Shown here: positions 26,401-38,400 of the stretch, in pieces
Position numbering within the stretch: position 1 is the stretch's first letter
Layout of the letters: each line of letters starts with the position of its first letter
Source: Telmatactis stephensoni
Lineage: Eukaryota; Cnidaria; Anthozoa; Actiniaria; Isophelliidae
Direction: 5' to 3'
NCBI GenBank assembly: GCA_029948255.1
Contig: JALIZF010001579.1
Location: 310,001 to 374,000, forward strand
Length of the DNA: 64,000 nucleotides
Position numbers and translations under genes: made by a program
The notes under the pieces: generated by a model
What the model was told of the DNA's origin: nothing
Database searches by the model: none
What the model saw: the letters and a program-made list of their open reading frames with translations, nothing else

Positions 26401-29400
26401 GTGATCAGGCATTAAGGATTTTCTACATTAATGGCTGTATTTATCAGGGATTTTAAAATGTTTAAAAGAACACGAAACATGACATGAAGATCAAGAAAAC
26501 GGTCAAATTTCTAAACAGACAACCAATCGGTCCAATATGTGAGTTAGGGGGTAGGGGTAGGGAAACGTGTGCTGCCAAATTGGAAAAGTAAGATGTGATT
26601 TCCTTCACGTCCAAAAGGGACCTCACAATGGTGCTAAGTTCAGAATAACATGAGACGATCAGATTTTAATCGATGAAAATCAAGAGAACGCTCATATTTC
26701 TAGGTGGAAATGACGGATTGGGGTAGGGATAGGGAAACGCGTGCTGCCAATTAGAAAAGAAAGATGTGATTTGCTGCACGTCCAAAAGGGAAGGTGCAAA
26801 GTTGCTAAGTTGAACTTCCTGTGGCGTTAATCACTTACTCGTCTAAAGTTTGTAGCAGCATGTTCCAGGTCCTCGCGGTCGGGATGGTCCGGGGGAGTCT
26901 TGTCCAGTAAATTAGATAAAATTCTATCATAGTCTATAACATGGTGAATCTGTAAAAAAATGTAGATTATGTAAGTTTACGGATCATTGATCCATCTTAA
27001 CAAATGCGTTTACTCGGGCTACGAGGAAGACTAGGTAATTTTACACAGTCACCACAGGTAACCCGAGTAATAATTAAGATCAGAGTGGGTTCAAGGTAAT
27101 TAGGGTGGAAACTCGATTTAACGAACTGCCAACTAAATGTGAAAATTTGTTCGTTATATTGGGGGTTCAGCGAACCCGGTCCGTTGTACCAGGATTAAAA
27201 TCCATACATTTTCTGTTTGACGATGCAGGAAAATGATTCGTTATATCGAGGTTTATGTTATATCGGGATTCATTTTATCGGGGTTTCACTGAACAGTTAA
27301 GCCACACCAACACATTACAACTATATCACCATATATATATATATACCATATATATATACCACATACCATACTATATAACATATTATATACCTATATATCA
27401 TACCACACTGCTTTACACGAGCATACTACACTATTAAATCACACTACGACAAACATCACAGCAAAATCCAGGAGCATCATGGACTCCTGAACAAGCACAA
27501 CAATACCGAAAAGGGGGCCTCTGTGTAGGTATTTGAAAGGGAGAAGTTTTCCTTTTAGGTATTCTCAAAATCCACATCTTAGTCTTGAATCGTATTAGAG
27601 ATGATAACATCAAATAAACGTTCCCAAAGCTGTCGAATAATAACCAAATGTTTTCTTTATCTACTGGCTCTTGTGGACAGAATAAACGTGAATAAAGGCA
27701 ACCAAAGATTTTAGCAAAAACTATTTTAAGACAATAAGCAAAACTATGCGATGAGAAGTAGAAATGTGAGTTATGTGCCACGTGTGCGAGTCAAGATAAA
27801 AGACACGGAATTTAAAATTCCTGGACGAAGACCGCCTGAGGTCGACCAAGAGCATAGGTTGTGGCCCTCCTATTCTTCATTTTAACGATCACAATTCATC
27901 AACGTTAGCAAAAGACAACACAAATATATCACCAAAATAGTGTAGTTTAACAATGAAGAGTTCAAAGTTAATATTGCATAGATTTTCTTCGAACAGAAGT
28001 TTACGGAGTGAATTTAATATGTAACAGAATTATAAGAGATATCTTACAGTGTACGTTCTTCGTCTTGATCTGAAAATCCTTCGACTCCAACGTCGACTTT
28101 TCTTAAATTTCCGTTTAAAGTTTGAGTGAAGCTTGGAAATGGCTTTGGATGGTCTCATTTTAGGCTGAATCCTCTGAGATCTCAACGCAGTGATTCCGGT
28201 GCTACAGTTGGTTCGAGGTACAGATGCGATTACGGAGTGACAAAGTGTTGACGAAATGACAGTTTCAGGCCAATCAGAGTTGCAGTTCATCTTAGTACTA
28301 AATTTACCTTACATCGATACAGGTATTTTACAATTTTCATTCTAAAGCACCTGTAGAGGTCCTGTCCTGTTAGGCTATCAAATTTTGGGAAACGTTTGTA
28401 AACGTTCAGTAATCTGGATTGTGTAAGATCGGCTTAGAAAGATGCCGTCATGATTTGGACGTCATAGACTGCATGCTGAGATGTAATCATTTCCGCCAAA
28501 TACATGAATAACAATTTCCTATTATCTACAGGATGTGTTCGAGATAACCATACTTTCTCTGGTCAATGAACCTCCTCTGCTTCACGCGCACAACTAAGAT
28601 ATGATATGATATAGCCAGCGAGATACGATATGATACAGATACAGATATGATACAGATATGATATGGTACAGCCAGTCTTATGAATCGGCATTAGACTTCC
28701 TTGGCATGAAAAGCCAAGAAAACTATAGTAGTTTCTGCTCTTTCAGAAGGTGAATAAGAAATATCCAATGCTCAAAACACTTTTATTTTAACCCTATGTC
28801 TTTCTAACGTCCCAGTGTAGAAATCATGGAATACTAGAAGAATTCATGCCTGTCTGTACATGTACAGCTCACTCCAGGATAAACTCACTATGGATATATG
28901 ACAGGTAAGCAAGGATCAAAGATTCACCGACTTATTCACGCTTATCTTTGTAAGAACATTAAGTGCTAAAAAGCCGAGCGTTTTCCAATTGCGATAATTA
29001 AATTATTTGATATCAATATTGACCATCCTAGTAGAAAACAAGGAATAATGGTCGTTCTGAAGCAATGTCACTTATAATCGTAGATCAATACGGCTATTAA
29101 ACAGAGTCCACAAACAGAGTATAAGCCTGTGAATTAAGCTGCTTCTTCAGTTAAGGTTACACAACACCACGTACACTGAATGTTGTAAAAATAATAATTT
29201 TTTACGGTTCGCACATGGCTCGTGGAAAGATTGTACAAGAATGTACACACAAGAAAAGATGAAACACCCCCTCCCCCTCCCCCCCCCCCCCCCCCAACAT
29301 CCATGTATCAGCAGATACATGACAAAACGTGGATCGAAAGCTGAAATCGATGTTATAGCGACGGAAATCGAGCGCAATTTGTAAGACGTGGTACGTGTCA

Positions 29401-32400
29401 TGTACTCAAAATCAAGCAAATCTGTTCTGGTTAAACGAGGAAGATGTGGGTCGGAAATAGAGGACGTAGGGGTGGGAGTGAAAGGGGGGAGACAAAACGA
29501 GAGTGTATAGGAGAGAGAGGTAAGAGGGGGGGAAGAGGACAGGGAGAAATGGAAGGGCAGGAGGGAAGAGGGTCGAGAGTAGAAAGGGGAGGGGAGGAGA
29601 GGTGGGAGGCAAAACGATAGTTTGGAGGAGAGGAAAGGGAGCGAGAGAAGTGGGAAGAATGGAAGGGCTGGAAGGAAAAGGGTCAAGAGGAGAAAGGGAA
29701 GGTTAGGGGAGGGGAGGGAGGTGCAAGAGGAAGGGGAGGAATGGAAGGGCTAGAGGGAGCAGAAAGGGAAGGATGGGGAGGGGAGGGAGGACGATTTACT
29801 TACTGGTCTAAGAAGTAAAACTTCCATATGCCGGTTGCGAGCTCCTCTTTGCAAGTTGACAAACGATTGAAAATCAGCATCGTAATCTCTCTTTTGCCTC
29901 AAGTATCTACAAACAAAGATTATTCCAACATTAATTATTGAAGAAGTATTCTGCCTTATCTATTTAAAAGAGGCTCACGGAACAGAAGATTAAAAGCACA
30001 ATTTACACGACAACCTTTTTATGGCCGCACGGTACCCCTGCTTCTGGGCACGCGGGCCCATCATTTTTGGCAGAGATGTGTGAACAGAACATTTGTTGGT
30101 CTGATAGGAATGTTTTACCCAAAGTAGTCGGACCGATACTGTGCAAAGATTTAGGGGTGGCGTGCCATAAAATAGTTGTCATGTTAATCGGGCTTTTAAA
30201 AAACGCTCATGACAAGGGCCCGGTTGGTCGAAAGACGATTAGCGTTAACCCAGGATTAAATCTAAAGAATACCATTTATTTTAACCTAGGATTAGCGTTA
30301 ATCGCCCTTCGAACAACTGGGCCCTGAGCGATAAGGAGTATGGGTAAATGCAAAACTTTTCGGCTTTGAACTTTTAATCAAACAATTTGGTTTGTAAGGA
30401 CAAGGCGAGCTAGACGTCAATCGTCATGTTGATATTCATAGGAGTTTTAATTAAGTGCTGTTGCGCGGTGCGATTGTTTCTGCTTTTTGTCTTGCATTGC
30501 GAGACTACGGTGCAGCAACGTTTTCCACCGTTGTGTCGTGTAACACTTCTTACAGTAGTTCGTACAACATGTTTGCAACGCCAGTGCGAGCCACAAGTTA
30601 CAGAAAGAAATACATCGTGTTAGAACTTTTCTAAGACTATACACTTACGTTCTAATGCCTTTGAAGGATTGAAAATAGTCTTCGTAAGTTGACCAAAGAA
30701 TATCTAAGTCTGTGAAAATGCGTCCTAAAACAAATAGAAGAAACAAAAGTAATAAGAACAAAGAGAAGAAACAAAAGTAATAAGAACAAAGAGAAGAAAC
30801 AAAAGTAATAAGAACAAATTGAACAAGACGATTATTTAAGCGTTCATAGCCTGTGAACAGGCTAAGAGGAGGGGAGGGGAGGGGAGGGTGGAGAAAGGGA
30901 AGGGCTGCCCTTTTTCCTCCCCTCCCCCTCCCCTGAGGCTGTTTACAGGTTAGAGCGTTCACTCGGCGGGCTTTTGACCCTCGTTAACTGAGCATGCGCT
31001 GTAAAACCTGTTTACATTCTATGATTGACGGCAATGTACAAATAAAATTACACTGACAAGCATCTAGCATATATTATGCTTCATATTAAGAACAGTTTCG
31101 TATGACTGTGAAAACGGCACCGCAGAGTCACGACAAGGTTACGGCAGGAATTTCGAATGTTTTGAAAGCAGTCTTCGTAGTGAAGATTTCGTATGAGTGT
31201 GAAAAGGACCGCGCCGTGCCGTGACCGTGTCAGTGCCGTGTTTCCTATCAAAACATTAGAAAGTTCTGCCGTAACCGCGCCGCGACCGTGCCGCGGCCTT
31301 TTCACACTCATACGAAATCTGCACTATGACTGGGAAAACGGCACGGTCACGGCACGGCACGGTTACGACAAAAAAGTTGAATGTTTTTATAGATATTATG
31401 CACTGATACAGTCACGGTACGGCGCGGTAAGTTTCCCACTCATATGAAAAACTGCTCTAGTCTACAATCGGTAACTTACCAATCAAAGTCTTTGCCGTAT
31501 CCCAACTTTGAACTGCTTCATCCAACTGAAAGGAACAAGTTTTAGATTGGTTTTAAAGAAATGGTAAAACAATTGTGGAAAGTAGGAACGCACGCGAACA
31601 CTGTTTCAAACTTTTTTGGAACGAAGAAAATTTAAACTTGCGTTAAAACTTGCGCAAATTGTGCTTTTTAGGAGAAATAGAAAGTTTGCCCGCTGTACTA
31701 TGTGCAGATTTCTCTAGAATTCTTTCGTGTTAGGAATAGTCTCCGCATGCTTTTGCAGTGTTGCGCGAAACGTTGTAGAAAAGATTGTAGAAGTAGATCT
31801 TCAACCTGCAGGGGTGGACACACGGTGAAACTATATGTTGCACACAGAGAAAACTCACAGATTTAATCCTCTCGACTTCTCTCGTGTTCTGATTAATTCC
31901 CACGTGCTTTTACAATGCTGCGCGCAACGTTGCTGAGAAGGTTTCAGAATAGAAATCGATCTTAAACCTGCTGGGGTGGACACACGGTATAACTCTGCTG
32001 CAACCAATGTTTGAGGAAAACTTGCAGATTTCTCTCGAATTCTCACGTGTTCTGATTAATTCCCGCGTGCTTTTGAAATGCGCGCGATGATAAAGAAAAG
32101 GTGGCAGAAACAGGGGTGGACACACAAAGTAACTGTTTTTGCGCAATGTTACAAGTAGACTTTTAAAGAAAAATTGCTTCGCGTGTGCGAGTTTTAAATT
32201 TGTGCGCATTTGATTTGTAGAGTATAAAAGCCAATTGCTATAAAATATTATCATTTTTTCACTACTTACCAATGTGTTCATTCTAACATTCAAGTTGCAA
32301 ATCGTCTCTAATGGTTCAAATAAGATTTTATAGTCTGCTCTTGGTAAACCCCATTTCCTACGAACACACAAAAGACATATATCAATTTATTTTTGATCTA

Positions 32401-35400
32401 GTGATTGTAGAAAAGACTATTTCTATATGATAATTGGTATATTACGCGCGCTCTGATTGGTCGAGAACCGTGTGTGATTACAGTCTGTACACACGCTTTG
32501 AATCTTACGTGCGCTCTGATTGATTGAAATGTTTCGAGGATATATTATATAAAGCAAACAAGATTCCATTTTGCTATGGGTCTGTACTCTAATAGATGCA
32601 CAGAAGACGTTAAAATGTGCTGAGAACAACAGTCACGCCATCTGTTCCCAACACATTTTGACGTCATCTGTGCAACTATTAGAGTACAGACGCACGCGGA
32701 AAAATGGGATCCATTTGTTAAGTTGAAAAAGGTGTCGGTACAATTTATGCAGTTTTGCGCAGAGTACGCTACACTGGGCGATTTTTAGGGCAATATTAAT
32801 ATTTTGCGTTAGTTTAGCGTAGTGAAATATGACGCGGATTAATGAAATTAATGGTAACAATAAGCCCCAATTGTGATGACGTAGTCTGCGTTGCTGGCGG
32901 TCTGCGGTTTTTGGGCAGAGGAACAAACGAAAGGTCTTTCATTTCTTCCTCCGTCCAAAAACCGCAGACCGCCAGAAATGCAGGCTAGTGATGACGTTTT
33001 GACCCCCTCTCTATACCAGAATCCTTTTCGAGTATAGCTTTTGTTCACTAATCAAAACTTTTGTGTTTTCGAAGGAATTTAATTTAAACATGAAAGGATT
33101 TTGAAAAGGATTCTGGTATACAGAGGGGGTTAAAACGGCATCACGCTTGGGGCTTGTTGGGACATATATACCATCAAAGTATGTATTCGTCTCACTTAGA
33201 TAGTCTGTATTCAAAAATTGTAGCGGCGCGCAAATACACCGGGAATACTCACGCTTTGGAGGGCGTGAACTAACCAACTTGGCTAGCCTGGCTGCGCGTA
33301 CATAATCAAGGACATTCGACAGGGGAGCATAGAGTAGATTTCGTATGACTGTGAAAACGGCACTGCACGGTCACGGCACGGATACGAAGAACTTTAGAAT
33401 ATTTCACAGACAACACGGCACTGACACGGCCACGGCACGGCACCGTCCGTTTTACACTCATACGATATCTGCTCTAACCACGAGCTTGAGACTCCGAGCG
33501 CGCCTTGATAAAAACCTTCGTTCACTGAATTTATCGTGTGCTGAATTTGACGAATTAGAACTCGAATTCAGCACGTGCCGGTGGCCAACAATGGTAAATA
33601 AAGCCGTTTTCGTATGAGTGGGAAACTTACCGCACTGTACCGCGACCGTGACAGTACCGTAATGTCTGTAAAAACATTTGCAATTCCTGCCGTAACCATG
33701 CCTTGCCTGTCTATGCTGCTTTCTCAGTCATACGAAATCTGCTCTAAATATATTTTTCAGTGTGTGCAACATGTCACATCACGTGACACGCGCCGCCTCA
33801 TTCTACTGGCAATGTTACTCGGTTTTCCTGAATTTGTGCAAAATCTCAATACTTACTTCAAAGGTTCTGAATAAACATCAAAAAGAGATCTAAGATCGTT
33901 AAAGAAAGCTTCTTCTTCATGTTGCAGCTCCTTAACACAGCGAAGTCTTGCATCTTTGACTAAAAGCAAACACAAATGAATTAACTGAAAGGTGAGCATT
34001 ATTTGTTTGCTTGTGAGTTCGTTTGTTTGTCTGTTTGTTCGTTTATTTATATTTGTTTGCTTGCTTCTTCGCTTGTTTCTCTGATAAAATAAACAAAAAA
34101 TAACAAAATAAACTTACTTGCATGAATATTATCAAGCTCAAAGTTGGACAACTTTCGCTCGACGTCTTCAATGGCGATCTCCGAGTACTCCACACAAGTT
34201 GCCTTGGCGTCCAAGTTTGTTATGGTCTTTCCTGGCAATTCCCGTACTTGGTAATTTTCCAAACGAAATTCCTGGACGATTCCCGAAACTAGATCACGAA
34301 TTGTCATATTACGATCGGCACTCACCTAAAATATGAATAAGAATTCAACAAAACGAACTCGTTTAGTTTTTCGCGCGTTTTTCATTATCTTTACTTCTAA
34401 GAGAAGGCCTGGGCTAGATAGATTTTCGCGCTTTTTCATTGGCTGAAATTCTGATAAACCTTTTAAATGCTACTTGCAGACTTTTGAAGGACGTTTTCAC
34501 TCGAAACCAGGTTAATTTTCACGTTTTAAAAGCACAAAATCGGAGTTTTATCAGCTGTAGTCCTGATTAATTGAAGGAGTATTGATGTTAAACTCTTTCT
34601 ATAGGTATACCTTGAATCTAGAAAGAGAGTAATGGCTGGAAAATGATTACAAAGAAAGGAGCTTGTCAGTGGCATGAAATGAAAGGTAAAGTAGGCATGT
34701 TTATATTTGCTTTCGGTTGTTTGTTTGTCAGATTGTTTGCTTGGTTTTTTTTCCTGCTTGTTTGTTTGTTTGCTTGTTTTTCTGCTTGTTTGTTTGCTTG
34801 TTTGTTTGATTCCTTTATTGCACAAAACTAAGCTAATATGGAAGCTATTATCAGTGATAAATGGTCCCCCCCAAAAAAACAAAAACAAAACAAAAACAAA
34901 AACAAAAACAAAAACAAAAAACAAAACAAATAAGATGAAAAAATACAACAAAACAAAATCAGGGTCTCACAAAACTCTCAGTCAAATTTCATTCGCAGTC
35001 TTGTTTTTTGATAAAAATAGCCATCTTGGAGACTTCAATCATAGACAGTTACAAGCAACAGTGTATCATTAGGTTTCATTTGAAAGATAGACAAGAAGTC
35101 TGACAAGAAGTCAGTAGATCTGCATGTACATAATGTTATACATCTCTTAAAACATGTAACATTGGTCAGAAAAAAAATCCTCCTAGCTCATGTGTCAGCA
35201 TTGGCTGCACTTTGAGAAAGATTAGCCATAATGTATTAATTATTAGTTTATAAACATTCAGCAAGGGTTACGCAGTGTCTATTACTTACAATGCGAAATA
35301 TTAAATTGATTAAAAGAGTTCCATTAGTAAAGATGTCAAGATGCCAATTACTTAGCTTAATATTGGTTACATCAATTTTACTAATCAAATGTTTGAGATT

Positions 35401-38400
35401 CCCTAACAAGCTGTTTTTACTTAAAATGATGTATTTATATGTTATGTTCAAATAATGGATAGTTCAGACACTTTTCATATATAGATGCCCTTCTAAATAG
35501 TACATACTGTAAGTACAAAACATAGGGTGTTAACCCATGATTATCTATAATATGACAATGCATACAAAATAAAAGCACTCATATTTTAAGATAGCCTCCT
35601 ATGCAGCCGCTCCTTTGTGTCACGCGACGCGTATACACAAAGGAGCGGCTGCATAGGAGGCTAATTTTAAGACACATGGGATCATTTGTAAATTATTGCT
35701 TACTTTAAAATATTTGTCTCTGTTTTAATATGAGCCATAACTAAAAATTGTAAAACTGTAAACACACAATTGATCTCCAATATTTTATAACACATTTGGT
35801 GTCCTGTCACAAATGTTTAAGTGATTCAAAATTCAAAATAAGACGGAGAACTATGAACAACAAATTCATTTTTTCTTCTTCTTCTTCTTCTTCCTTTCTG
35901 CCTTTTGAACTTGGGGTGAGATGAAATGTTTTTATATACCCATAAAATACCAAATAATCACCCATCCTGAATATTAAGCCCCCTGTCTACAAGGTCAATT
36001 TTTACTGAAATCAGCCCCATGGTTCGAATAAGCCCCCCTCTCACTTCCTTCAATTCAGTTATCTACATTTAAGTTAAGTTATCTACATTACGTTAGTTAA
36101 GACAGTGAACAATGAACTGTGGGCCACAAATCTAGTGTTTTATTTATAGGCTTTTATTGTGTAAAGAAGGGTTTAAAGTGTATGCAGTATTTCATTCTTA
36201 TTTTCAAATTTTAAATAAGCCCCCTACTTCAAAGCCCCTCTTTCCAATAAGCTCCACATCAACAAGGGAATTTTTGAAGGAGCCCCTAGGGGCCCCATTG
36301 GGCCACTTATGGGAATTTATACTCTCATGGGTCTTATCATCAATATTATTCATAGCTAACACTATATACTAAAGATCAATTTGGGGGGGGGGGGGTACGC
36401 TTGTCAGAAATTTTCCAAAATACCCCTAAAAGATACAAGAAGTCTTTAAGAAGGGTATGACTGGATGATTTTTAATCCCCAAGAAACAAAAAATGCATAA
36501 GTATTTAATTCTGAGTATCATATTAAAGCTCCTAAACCCCTTATGAGCATTTGTAAAATATAAAAAGCAATGGGGTCTTTTGATACTCAGATACCAAGAA
36601 ATGCTAAAACTCTGAACTTCAATTTTGACAACCTAAAAGATACCAAATTGCTGATTTTTATTCCTAAGAGATACGATAGGCATTATACTCGATCCTTTTA
36701 CAATGGAGCCTCCTCCCATGGGATTTCACTGTTCAGTCACTTGATCTAAAGTATAGGTGTAATGACTCCTAAGTGCTGAACTTTTTAATTAACTTAAAGC
36801 ATGGTTATGAACACTGAAAAGATAAAGCAATTAATCTTAAGCTTGTCAACAGTATAACAAGAATGATTACATGACAAATATAGCATTTTGTAAGAACTAC
36901 TACAATAATTATCAAATTATAATCAAATCAAACTTTAACCAATAATTGTTTCATGCAATACTCAAATCTTCTGTATTTTCTCAGTATTTTATGTAAAGGA
37001 TTCTATATGATAGATTTGACAACAACATAAGGACAAAGCATTATACTTCCCAGATTGTTTTCAGTAGAGGAATTAGGTGTTAAGACGCATTTATCTCTCT
37101 AAGCTCCCTTTCTTGTATTTAGGATAATGCATGGCTGTTTAATATTAAGACACTGATTTTGACCAACAAGGTGTTGCTAATGCACACACTTAGGACTTCA
37201 TTAACACAAATAAGATTTTAGCCAATGCCCCCCCCCCCCTCCTCCCACACCCCAAAAAGTAGTTAAAGTAAAGTTTGTTTTCATATTTAAGTATATAAAA
37301 TTATGGTTCTTATTGGTTAATTCTAACAAGCAAAATAATAAGAAAAAATAAGCAAGAATTGTTTTCTTTTAGGAAATAAAAAAGAGTAAGTGCATGGCTT
37401 TTTGGTCAATGCAAATTAATTGAATCAAGCACACTTTGTAAAATTTTAGAAACTTTGTAAAATCTAGACTATGATAAAACTTTTGTAGGAGGGTATTTTG
37501 CTCAAACGAACAACTTTTTTGCTGGGTCTTGCAGTTGATGGACTAAAAATATGATATACCAATTCAATAGATAAAGTCTGTTTGCAAAATGCTTCTTAAT
37601 TACTGCCGACTTATTACAACATGGACAAAACATAATGAAGTCTGATAAACACTAAATGTACAAATGTACATAATAAACAATTATATATACTAGTTATAAG
37701 GTGTCCGAAATCCACCTAAGATAATGAATAATCCTTTAATTGATTACATTTCACAGAATAATATTGCTAGAGGAATGACAATATTCAGAGGGCAATATTT
37801 GATCATATATATAAGCCATGATGTAATAGCTGGTCCACATGTTTTAATTATACATTCAATAAAATCCCATTAACATGATTAAGTGATGTCAGTCTGTCTA
37901 AATAATCCTGAGATATCTAGAACACTAGAATTATATTGCTAAAACAATATCAAATAAGAACCTATTCAATAGAAACAACAACAACTTTGGAGAGAACAAC
38001 AGATGTTCACAGATATGATCTTTGCAATAATTATTTCTCCTTACACATCACAGTCAAACTATGTATTTTTGTTAGGAGAAATCACCAGTGATCAGAAAAG
38101 AAGAGAGATTTCCTTTCAGCCTCTTGATTTGAAGAGTTGAGTGCTTAAAGTCATGCACTCTTTCAACTAGTTTTCATAGAATTATTGACTGGTAGCCAAA
38201 GGCACATATTGATATCTGAATAATAGAAACTTTAAAAGTTCAAATACACAGACAGTCTTGTCGAACAATTACTATGTTGTACAAGTAATAAATTATGTTA
38301 TCAATGGCGTCAATAAAGACTTCAATTTTGGAAACATAATGGTAGTATTTCCTATATATGACTGCAGCTAATTGTACAGATATTAACATTCTACAATTGA

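Noticed and set aside
27434..27781. 115-codon minus-strand frame in the DH intron
   Set aside because: No homology I recognise, no fitting splice sites, and the neighbouring exons join correctly without it.
29147..29686. 179-codon frame rich in Ser, Leu and Pro, minus strand
   Set aside because: Crosses a polypyrimidine stretch and a poly-G tract in an intron; no domain and no splice signals in phase.
29800..29804. A missing micro-exon between DH exons 7 and 8
   Set aside because: Careful reading gives CCA then GTAAGT in phase 0, so RP-IHHVI joins directly with the normal DH length.
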